A stretch of 64,000 nucleotides of DNA from Glutamicibacter sp. JC586 (GCF_009805585.1 NZ_VHIN01000005.1:248001-312000), one strand, 5' to 3'; shown: positions 26,115-36,900, counted from the stretch's first letter. Translations and numbers: made by a program. Notes: a model not told the origin generated them from the sequence alone.

Positions 26115-27257
26115 GTGAAGGTTGCAATCGTTGCTGAATCGTTCCTGCCCCACTTCAATGGGGTCACCAACTCTATTCTGAAGACCCTGGATCATCTGGC
26201 CCTTACGGGACACGATGCCGTGGTCATCACCCCTGCCGGCTCACTCGCCGGCGAACTTACCGGTCATGGGGTTCCAAGCCACTATCGTGGCTTTCGAATC
26301 CACACGGTCCCCTCAATGCCGTTGGCAAGCTACCCAGAAGTTCGGTTAGCGACTACTAGTGTTGGCCGACTGCGAAAGATCCTTGCCCGCGAACGTGTCG
26401 ATGTTGTTCACCTGGCCAGCCCCTTCATTCTAGGATGGCAAGGTTTGCGCGCGGCTCAAGAGCTGAATTTGCCTACCGTAGCCCTCTATCAAACAGAGGT
26501 CCCCAACTACGCCAGTCGATACAAGATGCCATGGCTCACCCAACGACTCTGGGATCATGTCCATGCCATTCATAGTGCTGCCGATGTAACCCTCGTTCCC
26601 AGTACCTTTTCTTTCCAGCAGCTCAAGAACCTTGGCATCGATAGACTTAGGATCTCAGGCAGGGGAGTCGACACACTCCAATTCACCCCTAAACGCCGTA
26701 GCGAGCACTTCAGGGATGCCATAGCACCTAATGGAGAGGTTGTTATCGGCTATGTCGGTCGCCTAGCCGCAGAGAAGCAGGTGGCTGATCTGAGGGCTTT
26801 AGCGGACCTCAAGGACACCAAGCTCGTTATCGTAGGCTCCGGTCCGTTAGAGGCCGAGCTACGAGCGTTACTACCTCAAGCGCATTTCACGGGATTCCTC
26901 TCTGGAGATCGACTAGCGGAAGTCATGGCATCCATGGATGTCTTTGTGCATCCGGGAGCCTCCGAAACCTTCTGCCAAACCATTCAAGAAGCTATGGCTT
27001 GCGGTGTACCGGTCGTGGCCGTAGGCCGCGGAGGTCCGCTTGACCTGGTGGATTCCTCGCGCACCGGCTGGCTTTATCAACCAGGAAACCTCACGGAGCT
27101 TCGAAGTCGTGTCAGTGACCTCGTCTATGACGATGCTAAGCGTTTAGCATTTGCTAGCGCAGCGTTGAGAAGTGTTCAGGGGCGCTCATGGTTCAATATT
27201 GGCGAGCAACTTCTCGGACACTATCAAGAAGTTCAGACTGCCCGAATCAGCCGCTAA
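26115..27257 (+). CDS. GT4 glycosyltransferase, MgtA-like alpha-mannosyltransferase
   Basis: 380 residues from GTG 26115; ATG 26058 would add 19 residues before the conserved opening VKVAIVAESFLPHFNGVTNSIL, which normally sits at the start. GT-B fold: N-terminal acceptor domain with the GGVTNS-type loop and HLASPFILGWQG, C-terminal donor domain with IGYVGRLAAEKQ and the EX7E motif as HPGASETFCQTIQEAMACGVPVVA. The sequence is close to GDP-mannose-dependent enzymes such as MgtA of corynebacteria and mycobacteria that mannosylate glycolipid anchors. Acceptor is inferred only. Ends near the tRNA-Ala cluster with a shared hairpin. Confidence 0.88.
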   Translation: MKVAIVAESFLPHFNGVTNSILKTLDHLALTGHDAVVITPAGSLAGELTGHGVPSHYRGFRIHTVPSMPLASYPEVRLATTSVGRLRKILARERVDVVHLASPFILGWQGLRAAQELNLPTVALYQTEVPNYASRYKMPWLTQRLWDHVHAIHSAADVTLVPSTFSFQQLKNLGIDRLRISGRGVDTLQFTPKRRSEHFRDAIAPNGEVVIGYVGRLAAEKQVADLRALADLKDTKLVIVGSGPLEAELRALLPQAHFTGFLSGDRLAEVMASMDVFVHPGASETFCQTIQEAMACGVPVVAVGRGGPLDLVDSSRTGWLYQPGNLTELRSRVSDLVYDDAKRLAFASAALRSVQGRSWFNIGEQLLGHYQEVQTARISR

Positions 27258-27287
27258 CCGAACAGAACAAAGTTGTTGGTAAATGAA

Positions 27288-27320
27288 GAAGGACGGAAAG
27301 CTTAATGCTTTCCGTCCTTC
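27288..27320. terminator. Hairpin between mannosyltransferase gene and tRNA-Ala
   Basis: GAAGGACGGAAAGC / GCTTTCCGTCCTTC, 14 bp perfect with loop TTAAT. On the minus strand it follows tRNA-Ala and then a TTCTTCATTT stretch; on the plus strand it follows the glycosyltransferase stop. Confidence 0.8.
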
Positions 27321-27327
27321 AATACTG

Positions 27328-27400
<73 letters not shown>

Positions 27401-27460
27401 GTATACAGTTTTTGGTGTTCCACACCGATCGATCCTCAGCGGATCAATCAAAAAGAATTA

Positions 27461-27482
27461 GCGGAAAGCTGATGCTTTCCGC
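27461..27482. terminator. Terminator between the two tRNA-Ala genes
   Basis: GCGGAAAGC / GCTTTCCGC, loop TGAT, followed on the minus strand by TAATTCTTTTTGATTG. It shares the GGAAAGC core with the hairpin after copy 1, consistent with tRNA-plus-terminator duplication. Confidence 0.85.
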
Positions 27483-27493
27483 CAGTCTTTTTG

Positions 27494-27566
<73 letters not shown>

Positions 27567-27573
27567 AAAAGCT

Positions 27574-27693
27574 TTAAGAAACTTTGTCGGCTACCTGATG
27601 CCAGGTTTCCTTTGTTTCCGAAGAAGCCTTCGCTTTCTTGACCAAGACTACCGCAGCAGTCGCAATCGATGCGAGAACCAGGAACTTTTTCAT
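27574..27693 (-). CDS. DLW-39 family small protein
   Basis: A 39-residue ORF between tRNA-Ile and tRNA-Ala, starting at ATG 27693 behind GAGGAAG. It begins MKKFLVLASIATAAVVLVKK, a hydrophobic N-terminal helix, and ends in SSETKETWHQVADKVS. The known DLW-39 family of actinobacteria has this size, this genomic place next to tRNA-Ile/tRNA-Ala and gyrA, and a C-terminal D-L-W-x-x-A-T-D-type motif; here the tail is E-T-W-x-x-V-A-D, a diverged form. Function is unknown. The stop is 7 bases from tRNA-Ala copy 2, so it may be co-transcribed with the tRNAs. Confidence 0.82.
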   Translation of the reverse strand: MKKFLVLASIATAAVVLVKKAKASSETKETWHQVADKVS

Positions 27694-27724
27694 TTCTTCC
27701 TCTTTCTCTCCAGCAAGGTTTCCG

Positions 27725-27798
27725 TGGGCGTACCAAGACTTGAACTTGGGACCTCTTCGTTATCAGCGAAGCGCTCTAACCGCCTGAGCTATACGCCC
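27725..27798 (-). tRNA. tRNA-Ile (anticodon GAT)
   Basis: 74 nt. Acceptor GGGCGTA / TACGCCC with discriminator A, anticodon stem CTTCG / CGAAG with loop CTGATAA (anticodon GAT), T-arm CAAGTTCAAGTCTTG. CCA not encoded. It follows gyrA-DUF3566 on the same strand, the standard actinobacterial order. Confidence 0.97.
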
Positions 27799-27862
27799 TT
27801 GCTTTTGTTTGTTCCCTTTGGAACGAAATAAAACTCTACCGGGGATTTCCAGAACTTACAAA

Positions 27863-27906
27863 TCGAGCCCGGGTGTCATGCATCACAGCATAAATCCCGG
27901 GCTCGA
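27863..27906 (-). terminator. Terminator of gyrA-DUF3566 transcript
   Basis: TCGAGCCCGGG / CCCGGGCTCGA, perfect 11-bp arms, 22-base loop, 13 bases past the DUF3566 stop and followed on the minus strand by TTTGTAAG. Confidence 0.8.
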
Positions 27907-27918
27907 CTAGGCGTGTTT

Positions 27919-28506
27919 CTAGTCGTCGGTGAGGGTTACACCCACGCCACCGACCAGCGAAGCAGCAATGTTGTACAGCACCGCTCCCAAGGTGGAGATC
28001 ACCGAAATAACAACTACATTCACCACTGCGATGATCGTTGCGTAAGAGGCAACCTGACCCAACGACATGGACTGTCGCAGGTCGAAGCTTCCCTGAGCAA
28101 TAGCATCGCGGATCAGCTGGTTGAAGGCGTCGAAGGTACCCATCAGATCAAGCAATGCCCAAATACCTACGGACGCAACCACGGTGATCACACCGAAAGC
28201 TACCGAAAGTAGGAAGGCGAGCTTAAGCACCGAGAACGGTTCAACCTTGGAAACCAGCAGGCGAGCCTTGCGAGCCTTAGCCTTAGGTGCTGGGCGAACC
28301 AGGCGCTCCTGGGTGGTGGCGGGGCGCTGTTGGCCACCGGTAGGTCGTTGGCCGGCAGGACGAGCCTGACTGCCGGTTGGCCTTGCACCGCCAGCTGCTG
28401 GGCGATTACCGGTGGTGGTTGGCGCCGGACGCTTTACCTGGGCACCTCGCGGCGCTTCGCTCTTCGGGGCACTGCCGTTGGGGCGTGGCGTCGAGGGCGT
28501 GCTCAT
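27919..28506 (-). CDS. DUF3566 transmembrane protein
   Basis: 195 residues. The first 80 are a disordered Pro/Arg/Gly/Thr-rich segment; the DUF3566 domain (about 82-195) has two membrane helices (about 96-120 and 153-185) and the family signature [27 protein letters not shown]. The mycobacterial relative is Rv0007. Proposed roles are in envelope or division but unproven. Its ATG overlaps the gyrA stop by four bases, so it is translated together with gyrase, an association kept across actinobacteria without an explained reason. Confidence 0.93.
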   Translation of the reverse strand: MSTPSTPRPNGSAPKSEAPRGAQVKRPAPTTTGNRPAAGGARPTGSQARPAGQRPTGGQQRPATTQERLVRPAPKAKARKARLLVSKVEPFSVLKLAFLLSVAFGVITVVASVGIWALLDLMGTFDAFNQLIRDAIAQGSFDLRQSMSLGQVASYATIIAVVNVVVISVISTLGAVLYNIAASLVGGVGVTLTDD

Positions 28507-31130
28507 GCGTTACCTCCGTTAGTGGTGTCATCGTCCTGGACGTCAGATTCGGTTTCCGGCGCGGTTGATGACTGATCGATCGTGTTTTCTGCGTCCAACG
28601 TTACGGCATCTTCCTCCAAGTTCTCTTCGAGCTGTGTCTCGGAGTTCTTGGCTACCGCAATAATAAAGTCCTTCTTATCCGGCTTCGCGAAGATCACACC
28701 CATGGTGTCTCGACCCTTAGCAGGAACCTGCGAGGCAGCGGAGCGAACAACCTTGCCACCGCTCATGACGACCAGGACTTCGTCGGTTTCATCAACGATC
28801 AAAGCGCCGACCAACTCGCCACGTTCCTCGTTTAGCTTGGCAACCTTAATGCCCAAGCCACCACGTGATTGAACACGGTATTCGGCAACGTCGGTACGCT
28901 TGGCGTAACCTTCGTTGGTCACCGTAAACACGAAGGAGTTCTCGCGGACCACATCGGCGGCCAGCAGCTCGTCCCCTTCGCGGAACTTCATACCGGTAAC
29001 ACCCGAAGTAGCGCGGCCCATCGGACGCAGCGCGGTATCGGTAGCGGTGAAGCGCACAGATTGACCCTTGCGCGAGACCAGCATCACATCATCGGATTCA
29101 CTGACCAGCTGTGCGGAGACCAGTTCATCATCATCACGGAGGTTGATCGCGATCACCCCGGCGGTGCGGTTAGTGTCGTAATCCTCCAGGCGCGTCTTCT
29201 TCACCAAACCGTTGCGGGTGGCCAACATCAGGTAGGCAGCATCCTGGTAGGTACGCAGATCCAGTACCTGGGCGATGTGTTCGTCTGGCTGGAAGGCCAT
29301 GACATTTGCCACGTGCTGACCCTTGGCATCACGACCGGCCTCGGCTAGCTCATAGCACTTGGTGCGGTACACGCGGCCATGGTTGGTGAAGAACAGCAGC
29401 CAGTTGTGGGTAGAAGTGACGAAGAAGTGCTCCACCACATCGTCCCCGCGAAGGTTTGCACCCTTGATACCCTTGCCACCGCGAGCCTGCGAGCGGTAGT
29501 TGTCGATGCGGGTGCGCTTAACGTAACCGCCGCGGGTGATGGTCACAACCATTTCTTCTTCTGGGATCAGGTCTTCGACGCTCATGTCGCCGTCGTAACC
29601 CATCAGAATCTTGGTGCGGCGATCATCCCCGTGCTTGTTGACGATCTCGCCCAGTTCTTCGGAGACGATCTCGCGCTGGCGCTCTGGGGAGGCGATGATT
29701 CCTTGGAATTCGGCGATCATCCGCTCGAGCTCTGCGTGGCGATCCTGAATCTTCTGGCGCTCCAAGGCGGCCAGACGACGTAGCTGCATATCCAGGATGG
29801 CGCGTGCCTGATCCTCATCGATATCCAGCAGTTCCATCAGACCATCGCGGGCTGCCTCGGTGGTAGCCGAGCGTCGAATCAGCGCAATGACCTCATCAAG
29901 AGCATCCAAGGCCTTGAGCAGACCACGCAGGATGTGAGCCTCTTCTTCGGCCTTCTTTAAGCGGAACTGGGTGCGTCGAACAATGACTTCGATCTGGTGG
30001 GTGACCCAGTGACGGATGAACCCATCCAGTGGCAAGGTGCGTGGCACCCCGTCAACGATGGCCAGCATATTGGCCGAGAAGTTGGTCTGCAGCTCGGTGT
30101 GCTTGTACAGATTGTTCAGCACAACCTTGGCCACGGCATCGCGCTTAAGTACGATCACCAGGCGCTGACCGGTACGGCCCGAGGTTTCATCGCGCATATC
30201 GGCAATGCCGGCAATCTTGCCATCGCGAACCAGCTCGGCGATTTTCACCGCGAGGTTATCCGGGTTGGCCATGTAGGGAAGTTCGGTGACTACCAGGCAG
30301 GTGCGTCCCTGAATTTCCTCCACATTCACTACCGCGCGCATGGTGATCGAACCACGTCCGGTGCGGTAGGCGTCGGCGATGCCCTTGGTGCCAAGGATCA
30401 TCGCGCCCGATGGGAAGTCCGGGCCCTTCACGCGCAGCATCAGTTCGGCGAGCAGCTCTTCGCGGGTTGCTTCTGGGTTCTGCAGATACCACTGCACACC
30501 GTCGGCGACTTCACGCAGGTTATGCGGTGGAATGTTGGTGGCCATACCCACGGCGATACCGGATGAGCCGTTGACCAAAAGGTTCGGGAAACGGGCCGGA
30601 AGAACCGTAGGTTCCTGGTTTTTACCGTCGTAGTTGTCCTGGAAATCAACGGTGTTTTCGTTGATGTCGCGGACCATTTCCATGGCCAGTGGGGCCATTT
30701 TGGTTTCGGTGTAACGCTGGGCGGCGGCGCCATCGTTACCCGGGGATCCAAAGTTACCCTGGCCAAGTGCCAGTGGGTAACGCATGACCCAGTCCTGGAT
30801 CAGGCGAACCAGCGCATCGTAAATCGCGGTGTCGCCGTGCGGGTGGTACTGACCCATGACTTCGCCGACCACGCGTGCGCACTTGTTGTAGGCGCGCTCG
30901 GGGCGGTAGCCACCGTCGTACATCGCGTACAGCACGCGGCGGTGCACTGGCTTCAGGCCATCGCGCACGTCCGGCAGTGCACGGCCAACAATAACTGCCA
31001 TGGCGTAGTCCAGGTAGGACCGCTGCATTTCGGTCTGCAGGTCGATCTGATCGATCCGCCCGCCTTCATGGATCGGTTCGATAACCTCGCCGTCCAGCGG
31101 TTCATCCTGTGGGGTTTGCTCGTCGCTCAA
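28503..31130 (-). CDS. gyrA: DNA gyrase subunit A
   Basis: 875 residues. Breakage-reunion domain (about 30-500) with catalytic tyrosine in [11 protein letters not shown], then six C-terminal beta-pinwheel blades with the GyrA box ([10 protein letters not shown], near 545), and an acidic tail. The quinolone-resistance region reads [15 protein letters not shown]; the position equal to E. coli Ser83 is Thr, a natural residue in several lineages and no proof of resistance. It wraps and passes DNA to introduce negative supercoils with GyrB. It lies 57 bases after gyrB and overlaps DUF3566. Confidence 0.98.
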   Translation of the reverse strand: MSDEQTPQDEPLDGEVIEPIHEGGRIDQIDLQTEMQRSYLDYAMAVIVGRALPDVRDGLKPVHRRVLYAMYDGGYRPERAYNKCARVVGEVMGQYHPHGDTAIYDALVRLIQDWVMRYPLALGQGNFGSPGNDGAAAQRYTETKMAPLAMEMVRDINENTVDFQDNYDGKNQEPTVLPARFPNLLVNGSSGIAVGMATNIPPHNLREVADGVQWYLQNPEATREELLAELMLRVKGPDFPSGAMILGTKGIADAYRTGRGSITMRAVVNVEEIQGRTCLVVTELPYMANPDNLAVKIAELVRDGKIAGIADMRDETSGRTGQRLVIVLKRDAVAKVVLNNLYKHTELQTNFSANMLAIVDGVPRTLPLDGFIRHWVTHQIEVIVRRTQFRLKKAEEEAHILRGLLKALDALDEVIALIRRSATTEAARDGLMELLDIDEDQARAILDMQLRRLAALERQKIQDRHAELERMIAEFQGIIASPERQREIVSEELGEIVNKHGDDRRTKILMGYDGDMSVEDLIPEEEMVVTITRGGYVKRTRIDNYRSQARGGKGIKGANLRGDDVVEHFFVTSTHNWLLFFTNHGRVYRTKCYELAEAGRDAKGQHVANVMAFQPDEHIAQVLDLRTYQDAAYLMLATRNGLVKKTRLEDYDTNRTAGVIAINLRDDDELVSAQLVSESDDVMLVSRKGQSVRFTATDTALRPMGRATSGVTGMKFREGDELLAADVVRENSFVFTVTNEGYAKRTDVAEYRVQSRGGLGIKVAKLNEERGELVGALIVDETDEVLVVMSGGKVVRSAASQVPAKGRDTMGVIFAKPDKKDFIIAVAKNSETQLEENLEEDAVTLDAENTIDQSSTAPETESDVQDDDTTNGGNA

Positions 31131-31187
31131 TGTGTTCCCTTATAAGTCAAAAAGTCTTCGGTGAATTTCCTCAAGGCCCTAGGCCGA

Positions 31188-33251
31188 TTAGATATCCAGG
31201 AAGCGCACGTCCTTGGCGTTCTGCTGAATGAAGTTACGGCGGGACTCCACGTCCTCACCCATCAGCACGGAGAAAACCTCATCCGCAGCGGCTGCATCAT
31301 CCATGGTGACCTGGCGCAGGGTGCGGAATTCTGGATCCATGGTGGTGTCCCACAATTCCGAGTAGTCCATCTCGCCCAGACCCTTGTAACGCTGGATTCC
31401 GTTGTCCTTTGGCAGGCGCTTGTTGGAGGCCTGTCCGGCCAGCAGTGCGTCGTCGCGTTCCTTATCGGAGAACACGTAGTCATGTGGCGCATTGGACCAC
31501 TTGATGCGGTATAGCGGGGGAGCAGCCAGGAAAACGTAGCCGTGCTCGATCAGCGGGCGCATGAAGCGGAAGATCAGGGTCAACAGCAAGGTGGTGATGT
31601 GCTGACCGTCCACGTCAGCATCGGCCATCAGCACGATCTTGTGATAACGCAGCTTGGCCATGTCGAATTCTTCGCCGATGCCGGTGCCGAAGGCGGTGAT
31701 CATCGCCTGAACTTCGGCATTGCCCAACGCACGATCCAACCGGGCGCGCTCCACGTTCAGGATCTTGCCACGCAGCGGCAGGATGGCCTGGGTGTGTGGG
31801 TCACGTCCGCGCTTGGCCGAGCCTCCTGCGGAGTCACCCTCCACGATGAACACTTCGCACTCGGCAGGGTTCTTCGAGGAGCAGTCCGAGAGCTTACCTG
31901 GCATGCCGAAGGATTCCATCGGCGACTTACGCCGGGCGTTATCGCGGGCCTTGCGGGCCGCCATACGTGCCTGGGAAGCTAGCTGTGCCTTGCGGATAAT
32001 GTCGCGGGCAACGTTGGGGTTGCGCTCGAACCAGTCGCTAAGTTCCTCGTTGACTACACCCTGGACAAAGCCACGGGCCATCGAGTTGCCCAGCTTGGTT
32101 TTGGTCTGGCCTTCGAACTGTGGTTCGGAGAGCTTGACCGAAATGACTGCGGTCAGACCTTCACGAGCGTCTTCACCGGTGAGGTTGTCATCCTTTTCAC
32201 GCAGGATCTTGTTATCCCGGGCGTAACGGTTGAGCAGGCCGGTCAACGCTGCGCGGAAGCCTTCTTCGTGGGTACCACCCTCATGGGTGTTGATGGTGTT
32301 CGCGTAGGTGTGCACGGATTCGGCGTAGGCGCTGGTCCACTGCATCGCGATTTCCAGGCTGATGCCACGAGCTGAATCCTCAGATTCGAAGGCGATAACC
32401 TCTTCGTGAACCAGTTCTACCTTTTTGGCGGCGTTCAGGTGCTTGACGTAGTCCAGCAGGCCGTTTTTGTAGAGATAGTCCACGGTACGTGGCTTGACTA
32501 CCTGGTTTTCGATCTCTTCGTCGACTTCAGCCTCAGGCTCGGCATTCACCGGGGTGCGCTCATCGGTCAGGGTGATACGCAGGCCCTTGTTCAAGAAGGC
32601 CATCTGCTGGAAGCGAGCACGCAGGGTCTCAAAGTCGAACTCGACGGTCTCGAAGATTTCCGGATCTGGGTAGAAGGTTTGGGTGGTACCGGTCTTCTCG
32701 GTCTCTTCCCCCTTGGCCAGCGGGCTGGTGGTGACACCGCCATTGCTGAAGCCGATACGCCAGGCGTTGCCCTGACGGCGAACGATCGTATCTACCTTGC
32801 GCGAGAGCGCGTTAACTACGGAAATACCCACACCGTGCAGACCACCGGACACGGCATAACCGCCACCGCCGAACTTACCGCCAGCGTGCAGGATGGTCAT
32901 GACTACCTCAACGGTAGGCTTGCCCTCGGTCGGGTGGACATCCACCGGAATGCCACGGCCGTTGTCCTCACAACGTACGCCGCCGTCGGCCTGCAGGGTG
33001 ACGTTGATGGTGTCGCAGTAACCCGCTAATGCTTCATCGACGGAGTTGTCGACTACTTCATAAACCAAGTGGTGAAGGCCGCGAGGGCCGGTGGAACCGA
33101 TGTACATGCCAGGGCGTTTACGTACCGCTTCGAGTCCTTCGAGGACGGTAATATCCTGGGCGCCATAGGTATGTTCGACTTTGGAAGTCATCGATTCCGC
33201 GGGAACCTGGCTTTCTGCCGGATCCTGCGGTGAAGCATTTTCAGTAGACAC
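31188..33251 (-). CDS. gyrB: DNA gyrase subunit B
   Basis: 687 residues from GTG 33251. GHKL ATPase domain with [26 protein letters not shown] and [19 protein letters not shown]; transducer; TOPRIM domain with [14 protein letters not shown] and [13 protein letters not shown]-terminal segment [17 protein letters not shown]. It supplies ATP-driven strand passage for GyrA. The 282-base gap before it holds its own promoter, so gyrB-gyrA-DUF3566 probably form a separate transcription unit from recF; supercoiling-responsive control is usual for gyrase but not visible here. Confidence 0.98.
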   Translation of the reverse strand: MSTENASPQDPAESQVPAESMTSKVEHTYGAQDITVLEGLEAVRKRPGMYIGSTGPRGLHHLVYEVVDNSVDEALAGYCDTINVTLQADGGVRCEDNGRGIPVDVHPTEGKPTVEVVMTILHAGGKFGGGGYAVSGGLHGVGISVVNALSRKVDTIVRRQGNAWRIGFSNGGVTTSPLAKGEETEKTGTTQTFYPDPEIFETVEFDFETLRARFQQMAFLNKGLRITLTDERTPVNAEPEAEVDEEIENQVVKPRTVDYLYKNGLLDYVKHLNAAKKVELVHEEVIAFESEDSARGISLEIAMQWTSAYAESVHTYANTINTHEGGTHEEGFRAALTGLLNRYARDNKILREKDDNLTGEDAREGLTAVISVKLSEPQFEGQTKTKLGNSMARGFVQGVVNEELSDWFERNPNVARDIIRKAQLASQARMAARKARDNARRKSPMESFGMPGKLSDCSSKNPAECEVFIVEGDSAGGSAKRGRDPHTQAILPLRGKILNVERARLDRALGNAEVQAMITAFGTGIGEEFDMAKLRYHKIVLMADADVDGQHITTLLLTLIFRFMRPLIEHGYVFLAAPPLYRIKWSNAPHDYVFSDKERDDALLAGQASNKRLPKDNGIQRYKGLGEMDYSELWDTTMDPEFRTLRQVTMDDAAAADEVFSVLMGEDVESRRNFIQQNAKDVRFLDI

Positions 33252-33533
33252 GGGTGCTACGAACTCCTCGAATTAAGCGCGCGATCACCGTGACGTTGCA
33301 ATCAACGTTTCGGGTAATCATGGTCTGGAGGGACATCACCGTGGGTTTAAGCCACAGCAACACCATTTCACTGCTTCTAATTCTACCGCGTATAGCAAAA
33401 TATTCGGTGCTTCTGTGGCCTAAATCGGCCACATAAAGCTAGTAATTGACCATCTGAGGCAGTCGCGGAGCTTAAGTGAGGGGGGATCCACCCTCCGGGT
33501 GCGTTAGCGCGCCATATGCCGTGCCAGCTATTT

Positions 33534-34091
33534 TTATCCGTAGGTGTCTCGAGGACCGCGTCCGGCGACCGAGCGCATCCCGTGGCGCCACGATGGAGCA
33601 TTAGGCCCTAGAACCTTAAGCACCGTGACAATTCCAGGACCTAGTTCGGCATCAAACTTCTTCAAAATATCGTGGCTCATCAGGCGCATCTGTGCAGCCC
33701 GTGCGGTGGTATCGCAGCGCATGACCACGACCGTATCCTCAAACGACTCCGGCGTGCAGTGCTTCGCATTCTCCTCACCGATGATCTCTGCCCAGCGACC
33801 GAGCACTGATCCCACGGCGACTTGAGTGTTCCAGCCTCGTGCTTTGGACAGGCGTGCGACGACCTCTCCGATGGCCCGCGGGTCACGCTGGGCGCCAGGT
33901 TGCGCTGGTGACTTGTTCTCCATGAATCCGCGGCGAGCGGCCTGACGTTTGCGGACTTTCTCCATGCGTGCCGCATCAACACGGCGCTCGCCACGTTCTT
34001 CAGCCAGCCGACGCATCCGATTGAGCAACGCCTTGGCGGCGTCAATTTCCGGATCAAAGCGGTGTTCGTCCCGCTCTTCGGGCTCACGCAT
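33534..34091 (-). CDS. DUF721 (DciA-like) protein
   Basis: 185 residues from ATG 34091, overlapping the recF stop by 8 bases. An Arg/Glu-rich N-terminal extension is followed by the DUF721 domain (about 75-165: RDPRAIGEVVARLSKARGW, WAEIIGEENAKHCTPESFED, VVMRCDTTARAAQMRLMSHDILKKF). In many bacteria DUF721 proteins are DciA, the ancestral loader of the replicative helicase DnaB, and the mycobacterial homologue Rv0004 behaves so. Position in the dnaA-dnaN-recF cluster supports that role here. Confidence 0.92.
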   Translation of the reverse strand: MREPEERDEHRFDPEIDAAKALLNRMRRLAEERGERRVDAARMEKVRKRQAARRGFMENKSPAQPGAQRDPRAIGEVVARLSKARGWNTQVAVGSVLGRWAEIIGEENAKHCTPESFEDTVVVMRCDTTARAAQMRLMSHDILKKFDAELGPGIVTVLKVLGPNAPSWRHGMRSVAGRGPRDTYG

Positions 34092-35247
34092 CGACAACCT
34101 GGCCAGGGGATACCTGGAAGAAATGTCCCTTCAGTGCTTCGGGGACATCTTCTACAACGGCAGCGGTGACTAATACTTGCTCAGCGCCGGCGACAATATG
34201 CGCCAATCGGTCTCGGCGGGTGGCATCAAGTTCGGCAAAAACATCGTCCAAGATCAGAATTGGTCCCGAACCTGGTCGAGGGTCGTCATCACCAAAGACC
34301 CGGTAGGCAGCTAGTCGCAAGGCCACTGCAAAGGACCATGTCTCGCCATGGGAGGCGTAACCCTTCGCGGGGGTTGGACCCAAAATCAATGTGAGGTCAT
34401 CACGGTGGGGCCCGAATAATGAGATGCCACGATCAAGTTCCCGGTTCCGGTTAGCCTCGATAGCTCCAAGGATGAGATCTTGAATCTCGGGTTGGCTCAA
34501 CTCTTCCAACGCAGGCAGAGTCTCCAGGTTCTCGTCGCTCTCAGACTCCAAAGATGACCTGTAGATTGCTTTAGCTTCTTTGGCTCCATCGGCCAGGTCA
34601 GCATACGCGGCCTGCATATATGGCCTAATCAGCATAAGAACATCAAGGCGTCCCCGCATGAGCCGGGCGCCGCACGTAGCTAATTGCAGGTCCCACGCTT
34701 GCAAGGTGTTTTCTTGTGAGGCAGAAAGTTTGGACTTGCCACGAATGGATTTGAGCAACGCGTTACGCTGCTTGACGATTCTTTCGTAGTCATTTTTGGT
34801 ACCGGCCTCGATCGGACGCAGCGCTACTAAGAGCTCGTCTAGGAACTTTCGGCGGTGGGACGGATCTCCCTTGACCAAGGCTAAATCTTCGGGGGCAAAT
34901 AACACGGTTCTGAGCATGCCCAAGATTTCGCGAGCGCGAACTGGGTTGGCTCGATTGATTCGTGCCCGATTTATTTTCCCGCTGGTGATCTCCACTTCGA
35001 GCGTGGTTTTCTGGCTACCGCGGTGCAAAGTACCGCGGATCAAGGCACGCTCGGCACCGAAATTCAGCAATGGTGCGTCGTTGCTGACGCGGTGAGAGGC
35101 CAGGTTAGCCAGGTAACCGATGGACTCGACAATGTTCGTTTTGCCGACCCCATTGGGGCCGATTAAAACATTGATGCCAGGAGCTAGATGCACGTCAGCC
35201 TGCGCATACGAGCGGAAGCTCGTGAGGGAAAGCTGCGAAATGTACAC
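34084..35247 (-). CDS. recF: RecF recombination mediator
   Basis: 387 residues from GTG 35247. SMC-like ATPase: Walker A in LIGPNGVGKTNIVESIGYL (residue about 30), signature region SHGETWSFAVALRLAAY, and Walker B in PILILDDVFAELDATRRDRL. It binds gapped DNA and assists RecOR to load RecA at stalled forks. It follows dnaN after 57 bases and overlaps the DUF721 gene. Length is normal. Confidence 0.97.
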   Translation of the reverse strand: MYISQLSLTSFRSYAQADVHLAPGINVLIGPNGVGKTNIVESIGYLANLASHRVSNDAPLLNFGAERALIRGTLHRGSQKTTLEVEITSGKINRARINRANPVRAREILGMLRTVLFAPEDLALVKGDPSHRRKFLDELLVALRPIEAGTKNDYERIVKQRNALLKSIRGKSKLSASQENTLQAWDLQLATCGARLMRGRLDVLMLIRPYMQAAYADLADGAKEAKAIYRSSLESESDENLETLPALEELSQPEIQDLILGAIEANRNRELDRGISLFGPHRDDLTLILGPTPAKGYASHGETWSFAVALRLAAYRVFGDDDPRPGSGPILILDDVFAELDATRRDRLAHIVAGAEQVLVTAAVVEDVPEALKGHFFQVSPGQVVDA

Positions 35248-35304
35248 CTAGGTCCTGACAACTTCGAGATGGCAACTGAGGACTTCAGTCGCCATCGGAT
35301 GGGC

Positions 35305-36432
35305 TTAGTTCGAGTTTGGCAAACGTACCGGCATCACAAGGTAGCGGTACTGATCCTGATCGGCTTCATCCAACTTCTTCTGGCCAGTGAGCATCGCTGG
35401 CTTGGGAGCACTGGTGAAGGAGAATCGCACAAAATCGGTGGTGAACGAGTTCAATCCTTCAGACAAGAAGGTTGGATTGAACGCTACAACGATGTCTTCG
35501 CCACGCAATGAAGCAACGATAGCTTCTTCAGCTTGTGCGTCCTCGCCGGTACCAGCATCCAAGGTTAATTGACCATCAGTGAACGCCATACGAACCGGGG
35601 TGTTACGTTCTGCAACAACCGATACACGACGTACAGCTTCCATAAGTTCACTAGTGCGAACCGTGGCATGGATTGGCGTATCACTTGGGAATAGCGAACG
35701 GATCTTTGGGTACTCACCGTTGATTAGCAATGAGGTGGTGCGGCGGTTGGAGCTTTCAAAGCCCACCATGTCACGATTTTCGCTGATCGCAAGCTTCAGT
35801 TCTCCAGCACCAGAGAGAGTCTTAGCAACTTCGCTCAGGGTCTTGGCTTTGATCAAGAAGGAAGTGGAAATCTCCGAAGTGTTTGGAGTCCAGTTCAGTT
35901 CGCGTAGTGCCAAACGATAGCGGTCAGTTGCCAGGAAAGTGATGAGGTCGTTTTCAATCTCAACCTTGATGCCGGTGAGCACTGGAAGAGTGTCATCCTT
36001 CGAAGCAGCAACAATCACCTGTGAAACTGCAGCCGAGAATGCCTGGCCGTCGATTGTGCCAGCGATAGCTGGAAGTTCTGGAAGCGATGGGTATTCTTCG
36101 ACTGGCATGGTAGCCAAGTGGAAGCGTGAGCGACCACAAGTCAAAGAGATCTTGGTGCCATCGGTCTCAAGAGTCACTGTTGAGTTTGGTAGCGATCGGG
36201 TGATCTCGGCTAAAAGCTTGCCTGATACCAGAATTGAGCCTTGCTCAGAGATGTCCGCAGGAATCTCGATATGCGAGGAAATCTCATAATCAAATCCCTC
36301 GAGGCGAACTAGGCCTTCATGGGTAGTGATCAGGATGCCAGCTAGTACTGGTGAGGGTGGGCGTTGTGCCAAGGACCGGGCGGTCCAGGATACGGCTTCT
36401 GCCAATACATCCTTTTCAACGCTGAACTTCAC
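35305..36432 (-). CDS. dnaN: DNA polymerase III beta sliding clamp
   Basis: 375 residues from GTG 36432. It has the three DnaN domains; the opening MKFSVEKDVLAEAVSWTARSL, the middle NTPVRMAFTDGQLTLDA and the C-terminal clamp-loader/peptide pocket end YRYLVMPVRLP are typical. The ring holds the polymerase on DNA. Transcribed away from oriC, 468 bases from dnaA. Confidence 0.98.
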   Translation of the reverse strand: MKFSVEKDVLAEAVSWTARSLAQRPPSPVLAGILITTHEGLVRLEGFDYEISSHIEIPADISEQGSILVSGKLLAEITRSLPNSTVTLETDGTKISLTCGRSRFHLATMPVEEYPSLPELPAIAGTIDGQAFSAAVSQVIVAASKDDTLPVLTGIKVEIENDLITFLATDRYRLALRELNWTPNTSEISTSFLIKAKTLSEVAKTLSGAGELKLAISENRDMVGFESSNRRTTSLLINGEYPKIRSLFPSDTPIHATVRTSELMEAVRRVSVVAERNTPVRMAFTDGQLTLDAGTGEDAQAEEAIVASLRGEDIVVAFNPTFLSEGLNSFTTDFVRFSFTSAPKPAMLTGQKKLDEADQDQYRYLVMPVRLPNSN

Positions 36433-36900
36433 GAAAAATCCGCCTTTCGGAACCCTTTGAATCTTAAGTCAGGCCAAGAAGGTTGTTCCCTCGCCAAGTT
36501 CTTAAGCATAGAGCAGGTAGTTGCACGTTCTCTCCATCTTAATCTTGCCACGTGCTGTTGGTGCAAAGTCATCATTACCTCTGGCTTGTTGATGAGCGCT
36601 GCGAGAAAAAGATTTGAACAGGTTTGGCTCGAGGTACAGGAGTGGACTCGTTATTTGGATGAATAAGTGTTTAAAGGAGAAGTGTTAATAACCCTTGTGG
36701 ATACTGTGGACAACCCGCAAACACCTAGAAATCTCGGCGATTGTGCATGTGAACAATCTGTGGTTGAAATTGACACTCAGTTCCAGAGGTCTGTTGAAAC
36801 TCAGTTCCACCATTTTTAACGTCCACACGGGTACCCACCTTTATCCGCAGGTAGTCACCAGACCATCCACAGATTTATCCACACCTGTGATTTCTTGGGA
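36433..36900. other. Probable oriC (dnaA-dnaN intergenic)
   Basis: 468 bases between dnaA and dnaN, the usual actinobacterial origin. DnaA boxes: exact TGTGGACAA at 36705-36713 and TTATCCACA at 36875-36883; near-consensus TGTGGATAC at 36696, TTATCCGCA at 36841 and CCATCCACA at 36863. GTTAATAAC at 36684-36692 matches the TTATTAAC motif of the 21.7-22.1 kb cluster. The dnaN promoter should also be here. Gyrase, recF and dnaN run leftward and rpmH-parB rightward from this zone, as expected for genes leading away from the origin. Confidence 0.8.

Noticed and set aside
27598-27831. 77-codon plus-strand frame across tRNA-Ile
   Set aside because: It runs through the tRNA and opposite the DLW-39-like gene with its own ribosome site; no independent support.
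30837-31145. Gyrase A residue Thr at the Ser83-equivalent position as a resistance mutation
   Set aside because: Thr is the wild-type residue in several bacteria; nothing here shows it to be an acquired change.
32406-33029. Long plus-strand frame (207 codons) inside gyrB and similar ones inside gyrA
   Set aside because: They mirror the codon structure of the real gyrase genes and lie wholly inside them; typical shadows in high-GC DNA.
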